The position numbers and the translations under genes were made by a program. DNA of 29,620 bases, taken from positions 1 to 29,620 of the forward strand of contig DASTOB010000149.1 of NCBI GenBank assembly GCA_035720425.1, in the 5' to 3' direction. Source of the DNA: DASTOB01 sp035720425. GTDB taxonomy: Bacteria; Chloroflexota; Limnocylindria; Limnocylindrales; CSP1-4. The notes beneath the pieces were generated by a model. The model saw only the letters and a program-made list of their open reading frames with translations. It did no database searches and had not been told where the DNA came from. Below, piece by piece: positions 7,501 to 19,364 of this stretch (its first letter is position 1; each line of letters begins with the position of its first letter).

Positions 7501-8517
7501 ATGTCAAGTACTGAGCTCGATCCCCCGATGGTCCCATCGGCCTCGAGCAGCGAGCTCGACGTCGAGCGGGATTCGGACGTTCCGATCTCGACCCAGATCT
7601 ACTGGCAGCTCGCCTATCAGATCGACTCCGGTCGGCTCCTGCCCGGTGCCCGCCTGCCCCCGGTCCGGGAGCTCGGCGCTGCCCTCAGAGTGAACCCCAA
7701 CACGATCCGGGCGGTCTACCGGCGTCTGGCCGATGCCGGCTACGTCACGAGTCGACATGGAGCCGGGACACATGTCGCGGACCGTCCGCCCCAGCGGCGC
7801 GGCGCCGAGGCCCTGGCGGGGATCGTGGCCGAGATGATCCGCCGCGCCGCCCACGCCGGATTCACGGCCGACGAGGTCGCGTCGGCGACGTTCGCGGCGG
7901 CCACGGAGCGCCGGCGCCCCGGGCCGCTCGTGCGCGTCCTGTTCGCCGAGTGCACGAACGCGGACGCGGGCTACGACGCGGAGCGACTGGTCGCGGAGTT
8001 CCCCGGCGTCATCGAAGCGGAGGGGGCGCTCCTCGACGACCTGCCCGATCGGCTCGACCGATTCCACTACGACCTCGTCGCGACGACGACGTTCCATGCC
8101 GACGAGGCCCAGGCGCTCGTCCACGGGCGTGTCCCGGTCGTCGCCATGCTCGTCGGGCCCGGCTACGTCGAGCTCGTCCACGAGATCGCCGGCCTGCCGG
8201 AGGGATCGCGCGTCGGGCTCGTGTGCGCGTCCGAGCGCGGCACCGACAACATCGCCGAGACGCTCGCCATGTCCGGGACCCGTGGCGTCGAGATCGTGTC
8301 GGCCACCATCGGCGCCCCGGACGACCTCGCCCTCGTCGATCGCACAGCGGACATCATCCTCATGTCGCGCGAGGCGCTCGCGGCGGGCCTCGACCGCGGG
8401 CTGTCGAGGCAGGAGCGCGTCCGGCCGTGGACGTACGAGTTCGACCCGTCCGGGCTCGAGCTCCTGCGCCGGGCGATCGAGCACGCCCAGGCCAATCGGC
8501 CGGTGTCGGTCGGCTGA
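7501..8517 (+). CDS. GntR-family (YtrA-like) transcriptional regulator with long C-terminal domain
   Basis: The 338-residue product has an N-terminal GntR winged helix at about residues 28-97. It begins VPISTQIYWQLAYQIDSG and contains LPPVRELGAALRVNPNTIRAVYRRLADAGYV in overlapping blocks, followed by the wing GAGTHVAD. This arrangement is typical of YtrA-type regulators, but their C-terminus is usually very short. Here about 240 more residues follow, with alternating hydrophobic strands and helices that suggest an alpha/beta ligand-sensing domain; I cannot name the ligand. Start choice is uncertain: ATG 7501 abuts a palindrome, and an in-frame ATG at 7528 would also keep the whole DNA-binding domain. 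It stands between the two blocks of the alpha-glucan locus, 135 nt before glgE, which makes sugar- or glucan-responsive control plausible but unproven. Confidence 0.88.
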   Translation: MSSTELDPPMVPSASSSELDVERDSDVPISTQIYWQLAYQIDSGRLLPGARLPPVRELGAALRVNPNTIRAVYRRLADAGYVTSRHGAGTHVADRPPQRRGAEALAGIVAEMIRRAAHAGFTADEVASATFAAATERRRPGPLVRVLFAECTNADAGYDAERLVAEFPGVIEAEGALLDDLPDRLDRFHYDLVATTTFHADEAQALVHGRVPVVAMLVGPGYVELVHEIAGLPEGSRVGLVCASERGTDNIAETLAMSGTRGVEIVSATIGAPDDLALVDRTADIILMSREALAAGLDRGLSRQERVRPWTYEFDPSGLELLRRAIEHAQANRPVSVG

Positions 8518-8552
8518 ACCGGCCCGGCGGGCGCGCCGGCGGCCGATTCCGT

Positions 8553-8582
8553 TTGACACCTGCCGGTCGCCCGGCCTACGGT
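8553..8582 (+). promoter_or_regulatory. Probable sigma70-type promoter of glgE
   Basis: TTGACA (8553-8558), a perfect -35 consensus, is followed after 18 bp by TACGGT (8577-8582), which fits TANNNT. Transcription would start near 8589, leaving a leader of about 64 nt before the glgE start. This is the only complete two-box promoter I recognised in the window. Confidence 0.65.
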
Positions 8583-8640
8583 CCATCCATCGCCAGCCGA
8601 GGACAGAGCGCCACCCGGGCAAGACGCCCGCGACACCGGC

Positions 8641-8646
8641 AGGAGG
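8641..8646 (+). promoter_or_regulatory. Strong Shine-Dalgarno that sets the glgE start at an ATC codon
   Basis: AGGAGG lies exactly 6 nt upstream of the ATC at 8653. No ATG, GTG or TTG occurs in the glgE frame between the in-frame stop at 8554 and GTG 8785. Confidence 0.7.
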
Positions 8647-8652
8647 GACCCG

Positions 8653-10685
8653 ATCAGCGCCCCGCGGTCCAGCGCCGACCCCGCCATCCCCGCGTTCCCC
8701 GCGATCCCCGACGACGGCCGCCGCCGCGCGGCCGTCGAGTCGGTCGCCCCGCAGGTCGACGGCGGACGATTCCCGATCAAGCGCGTGCTCGGCGACACCG
8801 TCGTCGTCGAGGCGGACGCGTTCGCCGACGGCCACGACGTCGTCGTTGCGGTGCTCCGGCACCGGCGCGTCGCCGGCGGCTGGTCGGAGGCCCCGATGGA
8901 GGCGCTCGGCAACGACCGCTGGCGGGCGTCGTTCGAGGTCGGCCATCTCGGTCGCTACGAGTACGCCGTCGCCGCCCGAACGGACGCCTGGGCGACGTGG
9001 CGGCGCGATCTCCGAACGCGGATCGAGGCCGGACAGGACGTGGCCGTCGACCTGCTCATCGGGGCGGACCTCGTGGCCGGAGCCGGCGAGCGGGCACACG
9101 GGTCCGACGCGACAACGCTCACGACCTGGGCGGCGGAGCTGCGCGGCGAGGGAACGACCGACGCGCGGGCGAACCTCGCCCTCGACGACGAGCTCGACGC
9201 GCTCATGGGCCGCCACCCCGATCGGCGCCACGAATCCGTCAGCGACGCGTATGGCGTCGTCGTCGAGCCCGTGCGGGCCCGCTTCTCGGCCTGGTACGAG
9301 CTCTTCCCCCGGTCCACCTCGCCGACCCCGGGCCGGCACGGCACCTTCCACGACGTCATCGCGCGGCTCGACTACGTGGCCGGCCTCGGCTTCGACGTCC
9401 TATACGTGCCGCCGATCCACCCGATCGGGCGGACCCACCGCAAGGGACCGAACAACGTCACGACGTCCGGGCCGGACGACCCGGGGGTGCCGTGGGCGAT
9501 CGGTGCCGCGGAGGGCGGCCACACGGCCGTCCACCCGGAGCTCGGCACGCTCGACGACTTCCGTGCGCTCGTTCGGGCGGCCGACGAGCGCGGCATCGCG
9601 GTCGCGCTCGACCTCGCCTACCAGGCCTCGCCGGACCACCCGTGGGTTCGCGAGCACCCGGCCTGGTTCCGCCAGCGCCCCGACGGGACCGTCCAGTACG
9701 CCGAGAACCCGCCGAAGAAGTACCAGGACATCTACCCGTTCGACTTCGAGTCGGACGACTGGCGCGGGATGTGGGAGCACCTGGCCGACGTGGTCCGGTT
9801 CTGGATCGGCCACGGCGTCCAGATCTTCCGCGTCGACAACCCGCACACGAAGGCGCTGCCGTTCTGGGAATGGATGATCGGCGACGTCAAACGGGAACAC
9901 CCGGAGGTCCTCTTCCTGGCCGAGGCGTTCACCCGTCCCAAGGTCATGTACCGCCTTGCAAAGCTCGGCTTCAGCCAGTCGTACACGTACTTCACGTGGC
10001 GCACGACGAAGTGGGACCTGACGTCCTACTTCGAGGAGGTCACCCGACCGCCCGTCTCCGAGTTCTTCCGCCCGAACGTCTGGCCGAACACGCCGGACAT
10101 CCTCCACGAGACGCTCCAGCACGGCGGCCGGCCGACCTTCCAGGCCCGCGTGATCCTCGCGGCGACGCTCGCGGCGACGTACGGGATCTACGGGCCGGCC
10201 TATGAACTCCTCGAGCACACCCCGCGCGAGCCGGGCAGCGAGGAGTACCTCGACTCCGAGAAGTATCAGCTCCGGCACTGGGACCTCGACCGCCCCGACA
10301 GCATCGGCCCGCTCATCGCATCGCTCAACCGGATCCGGCACGAGCACCGGGCGCTCCAGTCGAATGAGCGGCTCGACTTCCATCCGGTCGACGACGACGA
10401 GCTGATCGCCTACACCAAGCGCTCGGCCGACGGGGCCGACACGATCCTGACCGTCGTGTCGCTCGACCCGTACCGGCCGCGGAGCGGGACGATCGAGCTG
10501 CCGCTCGCGTGGCTCGGCATCGCCGCCGATCGGCCGTACGAGGTGGAGGACCTGCTCGACGGATCGGTCCGTCTGTGGCACGGTCCGCGCACCGCCGTCG
10601 AGGTCGATCCGGCGGTCTGCCCGGCCCGCATCTACCACGTCCGGCCGCAGGTGCGGACCGAGACCCAGTTCGAGTACTACCTGTG

Positions 10686-10686
<1 letters not shown>
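8653..10686 (+). CDS. glgE: Alpha-1,4-glucan:maltose-1-phosphate maltosyltransferase (GH13_3), apparent ATC start
   Basis: GlgE transfers maltose from maltose-1-phosphate to growing alpha-1,4-glucan chains. From ATC 8653 the product is 677 residues, close to the 675 of Streptomyces coelicolor GlgE. The nucleophile is D395 in IFRVDNPHTK and the acid/base is E424 in FLAEAFTRP, each one residue off the S. coelicolor positions (D394, E423). The conserved N-terminal block VDGGRFPIKR is at 35-44. The first canonical in-frame start, GTG 8785 (codon 45), would delete that block, yet no ATG, GTG or TTG lies upstream before a stop. A perfect Shine-Dalgarno 6 nt before ATC 8653 marks the likely start, so either a rare AUC start is used or an ATG was altered by mutation or sequencing error. 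The stop overlaps the treS ATG as TGATG. A two-box promoter lies upstream. Confidence 0.93.
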
Positions 10687-14004
<3,318 letters not shown>

Positions 14005-14012
<8 letters not shown>

Positions 14013-14053
14013 ACCGATGAACCGATGATCCGATGAGGCCGGTGAGCCGGTGA
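14005..14053 (+). repeat. Octamer tandem repeat spanning the treS stop and next start
   Basis: ACCGATGA occurs three times (14005-14028). TCCGATGA follows (14029-14036), then two GCCGGTGA units (14038-14045, 14046-14053) after one inserted G. Every unit ends in RTGA. The first contains the treS stop (14010-14012) and the last contains the GTG at 14050 used as the next start. Confidence 0.85.
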
Positions 14054-17000
14054 GCCGCCGCTCCGGCGTCAGGACCGCCCGCCCGGCCCGGGAACGCTAC
14101 GACCCGGACCTGTCCCTCCATCGCCCCGACGGCTCGGTCCCGATGGGCGAGGGCCGGATCGCCCGTGCCCTGGCGGCGCGCATGAACCGTGCCCGCGCCG
14201 GAGACCTCGCACCAGGCTCGCCGGGCGTCGGCGCCGGGGAGCTCTACGCGCTCGGCGTCATCCATGAGGTCTTCCATTACCTCGTCGAGCGCTACGAGGA
14301 CGAGGCGCGGCCGGAGGCCGTCGCGGCGGCGCTCGCGGCGGTGCGCACGGCGCGCGGAGCTCGACGCGCCGACGGGCTGCGCCGGGCGTTCCTCGACGAT
14401 TTCCCGGACCGGCTCGTGGGGGCGCCGGAGGCGGCGGGGGAGGCGCAGGAACCGGCGGAGCGGCCGGAGGCCACGCTCGAGGAACTGATCCTCACCCGGA
14501 TCGCCAACGAGAACCCGGCCGCGGCGCCGTTGCGCGACCTGTTCGACGATCGCCCGCTGGCGGAGCGGGCCGATTACGAGGCGGCGATCGCCACGCTCGA
14601 CGCGTTCTTCGCCGCCCAGCCAGGCTTCGGGCCCGACGGCGAGACCCTGCTCGACATGCTCCGCGCTCCGGCGCGCCACTCCCCCACCTCGCTGGCCGGC
14701 CAGCTGCGCTACATCCGCGAACGGTGGGGCTCGATGCTCGGCGACCTGCTCGATCGCCTGCTCATCGCCCTCGACGTCATCGCCGAGGAGGAACGCGCGC
14801 TCCACCTCCGGTTCGGCGGGGGTGGCGGCAGCGCCGCCGAGGCGCCGGAGTTCGGCGGACTCGATGCCGAGCCGGAGCGGTTCTCGTCGGACAGCGAGTG
14901 GATGCCCCGGCTCGTCCTCATCGCCAAGAGCACGTACGTCTGGCTCGACCAGCTGTCGCGCTGGTACGAGCGCGACATCCGGACGCTTGATGCGATCCCG
15001 GACGAGGAACTGGACCGCCTCGCCCGTGCCGGCATCACGGGCCTCTGGCTGATCGGCCTGTGGGAACGCTCGATCGCCTCGGAACGGATCAAGCGACGGC
15101 GCGGCAACCCGGACGCGGTCGCCTCGGCCTATTCGCTCGACGACTACCGGATTGCCGGCGACCTCGGCGGCGACGGCGCGTACGCGAACCTGCGGGAGCG
15201 GGCGTGGGCGCGCGGGATCCGCCTGTCGGCCGACATGGTCCCCAACCACATGGGCATCGATTCACGCTGGGTCACGGAGCACCCGGAGTGGTTCATCTCG
15301 CTGCCCTGGTCGCCGTACCCCGGCTACTCGTTCAACGGACCGGACCTGTCATCGCACCCGGACGTCGGGATCGTCCTCGAGGACCACTACTGGGACAACA
15401 CGGACGCGGCCGTCGTGTTCAAGCGGTTCGACCGGCGGGGCGGCGAGGACCGCTACATCTACCACGGCAACGACGGGACGAGCTTCCCGTGGAACGACAC
15501 GGCCCAGCTCGATTTCCTCAAGCCGGAGGTCCGCGAGCAGGTCATCCGGACGATCCTCGACGTCGCCCGCCGCTTCCCGATCATCCGCTTCGACGCGGCG
15601 ATGGTCCTCGCCAAGAAGCACATCTCGCGGCTGTGGTACCCGGAGCCGGGCTCCGGCGGGGCGATCCCATCCCGGGCGGAACACGGCTCGATGCCGAAGG
15701 CCGCGTTCGACGCGGCGATCCCGGTCGAGTTCTGGCGCGAGGTCGTCGACCGGGTCGCGGCGGAGGTCCCGGACACGCTCCTGCTGGCCGAGGCGTTCTG
15801 GCTCCTCGAGGGCTACTTCGTGCGGACCCTCGGGATGCACCGCGTCTACAACAGCGCGTTCATGCACATGCTCCGCGACGAGGACAACGCGGGCTACCGC
15901 CGGGTCATCAAGGAGACCCTCGAGTTCGACCCGGAGATCCTCAAGCGCTACGTGAACTTCATGAACAACCCGGACGAGAAGACCGCGGTCGAGCAGTTCG
16001 GCAAGGGCGACAAGTACTTCGGGGTCGCCTCGCTCCTTGCGACGCTCCCCGGGCTGCCGATGCTCGGCCACGGGCAGATCGAGGGCTTCGGCGAGAAGTA
16101 CGGCATGGAGTTCCGGCGGGCGACGCAGGACGAGCGCCCGGACCCGTGGCTCGTCGAACGCCATGAGCGCGAGATCTTCCCGCTCTTCCATCGCCGCGGC
16201 ATGTTCGCCGGCGCAGAGGACTTCCTGCTCTACGACTTCGAGGCGGACGGCGGCGGGATCGACGAGCACGTCTACGCCTACTCGAACGGGCGCGGCGCGG
16301 GCCGCTCGCTCGTCGTCTACCACAATCGATTCGCCTCGACCGCCGGGCGCATCCGCGAGTCGGCCGCCTACGCGCAGAAGGCGGCCGACGGGTCGAAGAC
16401 CCTCGTTCGCCGCCCGCTCGGCGACGCACTCGAGCTGCCCGGCGGGGCCGACGACTTCATCGCCTTCCGCGACGCCCGGACGGGCCTCGAATATCTCCGC
16501 GCCGCGGCGGAGGTCCGACAGGGTGGCCTGTGGGTTCGCCTCGATGCCTACCAGGGTCACGTCTTCTGGGACTTCCGGACGCTCCACGACGGCGTGGCCG
16601 GGCAGTGGCGCCGGCTGGCCGAGCGGCTCGGCGGAGCGGGCGTCCCGTCGCTCGACGAGGCGCTCCGCGAACTCCAGCTGGAGCCCGTCCATGAACCGCT
16701 TCGGGCGCTCGTCGGTGGGCCGCTCGGGGGCCTCGTTCGGGACGGAACGGCGCCGAGCGACGACACGGGCACAGCGCTCGGCCGGTTCGCCGATGCCGTG
16801 CGCGCGGCCACCGGAACGACCGGCGAGACGGCCGGCTACACGTCGACGGCGGCGGATCGGCTCCGGATGCTTGCGCGGGCGGCCGACGAGGGGGCCGGCG
16901 ACGGGGCCGGCGCGCCGGCCGCGGCCGACCCGTGGCGACGTGCGGTCCTGGCCGGCTGGGCGATCCTCGAACCGCTCGGCCGACTCGCGACCGGTGCCAT

Positions 17001-17535
17001 CGTTGGGCCGACGAGCCGCGCCTGGTACGACGAGCTGCGCCTGGGCCAGGCACTCGCCGCCGGGCTCCGGGCGGCCGGTCTGGACGAGGGCGCCGCGTGG
17101 AGCGCGGCGGAGCGCGTCCGCCTGCTCGTCGCCCTGCCGCGCCCGTCGAACGTCGGCGGCCGATCGACCGCGGACCGTGCCCGACGCCTCGTGGCGGCCT
17201 GGATCTCGAACCCGGACGCCCGGACGCTGCTCCGGGTCAACCGCTGGGAGGACGTCGACTGGTTCGGTGGCGACGAATGGAACGAGGCGCTCGACCTTGC
17301 CGTCGACCTCGACGCCCTCGATGGGCCGCCGGCAGCGCACCGAACCGCGCGCTCGGTCGTCGACAGCGTCCGGCCCCTCGCCGAGTCCTCCGGCTACCGC
17401 CTCGACCGCCTGGCCGACCTCGTCGGCCCTGCCCCGAAGGCCCGGCAGGCACGCCCCGCGACAGCCCGGCCGGGCGCGGCCGGGCGACCGAGTCCACGGA
17501 ACTCCGGCTCGACGGCTCGCCGACGCACGACGTAG
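14050..17535 (+). CDS. Large atypical GH13 (alpha-amylase superfamily) protein
   Basis: The 1161-residue product has a central alpha-amylase barrel (roughly residues 285-780). H400 of conserved region I is in MVPNHMGID; the nucleophile candidate is D515 (IIRFDAAMV) and the acid/base candidate E581 (LLLAEAFW). The third acid D642 is in MNNPDEKTA, where most GH13 enzymes have NHD, so the histidine of region IV is absent. About 280 mostly helical residues precede the barrel (a block like EVFHYLVERYEDE near 75). About 290 follow it, including LLRVNRWEDVDWFGGDEW near the end, which resembles a small winged-helix-like tail. I cannot assign a GH13 subfamily. It follows treS with a gap made only of repeats, so it probably belongs to the GlgE-pathway operon and may branch, trim or transfer alpha-glucan. 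GTG 14050 is the first start before the conserved N-terminus. Confidence 0.87.
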   Translation: MSRRSGVRTARPARERYDPDLSLHRPDGSVPMGEGRIARALAARMNRARAGDLAPGSPGVGAGELYALGVIHEVFHYLVERYEDEARPEAVAAALAAVRTARGARRADGLRRAFLDDFPDRLVGAPEAAGEAQEPAERPEATLEELILTRIANENPAAAPLRDLFDDRPLAERADYEAAIATLDAFFAAQPGFGPDGETLLDMLRAPARHSPTSLAGQLRYIRERWGSMLGDLLDRLLIALDVIAEEERALHLRFGGGGGSAAEAPEFGGLDAEPERFSSDSEWMPRLVLIAKSTYVWLDQLSRWYERDIRTLDAIPDEELDRLARAGITGLWLIGLWERSIASERIKRRRGNPDAVASAYSLDDYRIAGDLGGDGAYANLRERAWARGIRLSADMVPNHMGIDSRWVTEHPEWFISLPWSPYPGYSFNGPDLSSHPDVGIVLEDHYWDNTDAAVVFKRFDRRGGEDRYIYHGNDGTSFPWNDTAQLDFLKPEVREQVIRTILDVARRFPIIRFDAAMVLAKKHISRLWYPEPGSGGAIPSRAEHGSMPKAAFDAAIPVEFWREVVDRVAAEVPDTLLLAEAFWLLEGYFVRTLGMHRVYNSAFMHMLRDEDNAGYRRVIKETLEFDPEILKRYVNFMNNPDEKTAVEQFGKGDKYFGVASLLATLPGLPMLGHGQIEGFGEKYGMEFRRATQDERPDPWLVERHEREIFPLFHRRGMFAGAEDFLLYDFEADGGGIDEHVYAYSNGRGAGRSLVVYHNRFASTAGRIRESAAYAQKAADGSKTLVRRPLGDALELPGGADDFIAFRDARTGLEYLRAAAEVRQGGLWVRLDAYQGHVFWDFRTLHDGVAGQWRRLAERLGGAGVPSLDEALRELQLEPVHEPLRALVGGPLGGLVRDGTAPSDDTGTALGRFADAVRAATGTTGETAGYTSTAADRLRMLARAADEGAGDGAGAPAAADPWRRAVLAGWAILEPLGRLATGAIVGPTSRAWYDELRLGQALAAGLRAAGLDEGAAWSAAERVRLLVALPRPSNVGGRSTADRARRLVAAWISNPDARTLLRVNRWEDVDWFGGDEWNEALDLAVDLDALDGPPAAHRTARSVVDSVRPLAESSGYRLDRLADLVGPAPKARQARPATARPGAAGRPSPRNSGSTARRRTT

Positions 17536-17704
17536 ACTCCCCGAGGCGACTCCCTCGCCGGACCTCCAGACCGGGAGCCCACGCATCCCGGCGGTGCGGA
17601 GGTAAAGGGGACCACCAGATCCTCGGGACGACTGGTCGATCCATCCGACCGGCGGCGACGTGGCGGCGTGGGCGCCTGCGTCGGGCCGTGACGGAGATCG
17701 ACCG
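17536..17704. other. Intergenic gap between GH13 and BtrH-like genes
   Basis: The 169-nt gap holds a 6-bp inverted repeat, CCGGGA (17571-17576) with TCCCGG (17586-17591), that could be a weak terminator. GGAG at 17693-17696, 8 nt before the next ATG, is a plausible ribosome binding site. I found no convincing promoter or riboswitch. Confidence 0.45.
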
Positions 17705-19054
17705 ATGACCACGCACAAGGGGTTCAAGCGCCTCGTCCGCTCGCGGATGTCGAGGACCGGCGAGCGCTACGCGGTCGCACGCCGTGTCCTCCTTGCCGAC
17801 CGATCAGGCACGGCTCGCTCCGACGCCTCGGAATCGCCCGAGACGCAGGGCGGGTACCGCTTCCGCGGTGGCCTCCATCCGGAGACGGCCTGCCTCACCA
17901 ACGTCCTTGCCGATCGTGGGCTGACCTCCCCGCTGACCGGTCAGCCGCTGTCGGAAGGGCTCGTGCTCGTCGCCGGCGGCGGACTCGGGGCGGGCTACAT
18001 CCTGTGGGAGTTCGCGAACCGGGGCACGATCCTGACCCTGGGCTTTCGCAACCGCTGGCAGTACCCGGGCATCCCCGGTTGGTACGGCAACGCCACCGAG
18101 CGCCTCGGCGTCGAGGCTCGCCTCCACGAGACCGCCGGCGCCCGGTCCGCAGCCGCGACGCTCGATGCGATCCTCGAACGCGGGGAGCCGGTCATCGCCT
18201 TCATCGACCTGCAGGAGATCGGGACGTGGGGTCAGCCCGCTCGCCTATCGGGATCATGGGGCTACCCGGTCGTGGTGACCGGTCGGGCCCCGGACGGTGC
18301 GTACCTCGTTGACGACCGCGGGCGCACGCCACTCCACGTCGACGCGGCGGTGCTGGCCCGCGCCCGTGCTCGGATCGGCTCGTTCCGCCATCGGCTCATC
18401 GAGCTCCGCCCGACCCCGGGTCCGGTGCCCGTCGATCGGCTGCGGGCGGCCCTCCGGGCCGGGCTCGACGACCAAGTGGACCATCTTCGATCGCGGTCCG
18501 ACTCGTTCTCGCTGCCGGCCTGGCGCAAGTGGAGCCGGCTCATGACGGACCCGCGCCACGCGAAGGGATGGCCGCGCGTGTTCGCCGGCGGCGCGGGCCT
18601 GTTCGGGGGGCTCATGTCGATCGTCGAGGAGGTCGACGGCGACGTCGGTGCCACCGGGGGCAACCTCCGCGAGCTCCTCGCCGGTGGGCTCGACGAGGCC
18701 GCGACCGTGCTCGACCTGCCGGGGCTCGTCGATGCTGCCGCCGCCTGGCGCGGTGCCGCGGATCTGTGGCACGACCTCGCCGATGCGGCCGTGCCGGCCT
18801 CGATCGACGGCGCGGCCGACGCCCTCGAGGCGGCCGAGGAACTGCACGATGCGGTGATGGCCGGCGAGGCTGACCGGGCGACCGCCCGCGCCGCCGCGCA
18901 CCGCCTGTGGGAAGCCCGCGACCGGGGCGACCGCGCCCGTCTCGCGGATGGCCTCGTCGACGGCCTGTTCGCCGACCTGGCCGATCGACTGCGGGCGATT
19001 CATGCCGCCGAGGTCGAGGCGCTCGAGATCACCGCGCGCGCCATCGGCCGCTGA
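17705..19054 (+). CDS. BtrH_N-like/DUF4872 domain protein
   Basis: The 449-residue product opens with a basic helix (GFKRLVRSRMSRTGERYAVA), followed by a region like the butirosin protein BtrH N-terminal domain. That fold is papain-like, and BtrH itself transfers an acyl group from a carrier protein. HPETACLTNVLADRG contains C63, the expected catalytic cysteine, and LVLVAGGGLGAGYILWEF follows as in the family. In the strand where relatives usually have a histidine before hydrophobic residues and Gly-Tyr-Asp, this protein reads GYPVVVTG with Y187, so the histidine seems to be missing. The second half has DUF4872-like features (FSLPAWRKWSRLMTDPRHAKGW), then about 120 Ala-rich helical residues. 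ATG 17705 is used because of the GGAG upstream. It is the last plus-strand gene before a converging cluster, and no biosynthetic gene cluster surrounds it. Function is not assignable. Confidence 0.75.
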   Translation: MTTHKGFKRLVRSRMSRTGERYAVARRVLLADRSGTARSDASESPETQGGYRFRGGLHPETACLTNVLADRGLTSPLTGQPLSEGLVLVAGGGLGAGYILWEFANRGTILTLGFRNRWQYPGIPGWYGNATERLGVEARLHETAGARSAAATLDAILERGEPVIAFIDLQEIGTWGQPARLSGSWGYPVVVTGRAPDGAYLVDDRGRTPLHVDAAVLARARARIGSFRHRLIELRPTPGPVPVDRLRAALRAGLDDQVDHLRSRSDSFSLPAWRKWSRLMTDPRHAKGWPRVFAGGAGLFGGLMSIVEEVDGDVGATGGNLRELLAGGLDEAATVLDLPGLVDAAAAWRGAADLWHDLADAAVPASIDGAADALEAAEELHDAVMAGEADRATARAAAHRLWEARDRGDRARLADGLVDGLFADLADRLRAIHAAEVEALEITARAIGR

Positions 19055-19073
19055 CCGAGGGCAGGGATCCCCG

Positions 19074-19364
19074 TCAGTCCGGCTCCGGCTCCGGGCGCCG
19101 GAAGCCCGTCCAGGTCCCGGCTCGCCAGTCGGCCTCGAGGCGGTCCATGATCGCCTCGAGGCGCGGCCCCTCGAGGTCCAGGTAGAGCCGGCGGAGCAGG
19201 AAGCGTGCCCGCTCCAGCTCGGTCATCGGGCCGGCCCGGTCGGCCTGCGCCCAGACGAGCACGACGGCTTCATCGCGGAGCCGCGCGTGAAGGCGCATGC
19301 GATCGTCAGGCGCGGTCGCGCGCACGCGATCGTCGATCTCCGGCTGGGCGAGGTCAGCCGGCAT
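19074..19364 (-). CDS. Small charged helical protein coupled to a nucleotidyltransferase gene
   Basis: The 96-residue product is charged and mostly helical (TELERARFLLRRLYLDLEG, then EAIMDRLEADWRAGTW). I do not recognise a family. The ATG at 19364 has a strong Shine-Dalgarno, GGAGGTGG at 19375-19368 on this strand, and overlaps the end of the upstream nucleotidyltransferase gene by 11 bp, so the two are probably translated together. The pairing suggests that the small protein is a partner, for example an antitoxin or binding subunit, but nothing in its sequence proves that. It ends 19 nt from the convergent BtrH-like gene. Confidence 0.7.
   Translation of the reverse strand: MPADLAQPEIDDRVRATAPDDRMRLHARLRDEAVVLVWAQADRAGPMTELERARFLLRRLYLDLEGPRLEAIMDRLEADWRAGTWTGFRRPEPEPD

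Noticed and set aside
8560..8562. CTG codon in the glgE frame as an alternative start.
   Set aside because: It lies between the -35 and -10 boxes of the proposed promoter and has no Shine-Dalgarno, so it would not be in the transcript.
17536..17704. Possible riboswitch in the gap before the BtrH-like gene.
   Set aside because: I looked for SAM, cobalamin and T-box-like cores and found only a short inverted repeat.
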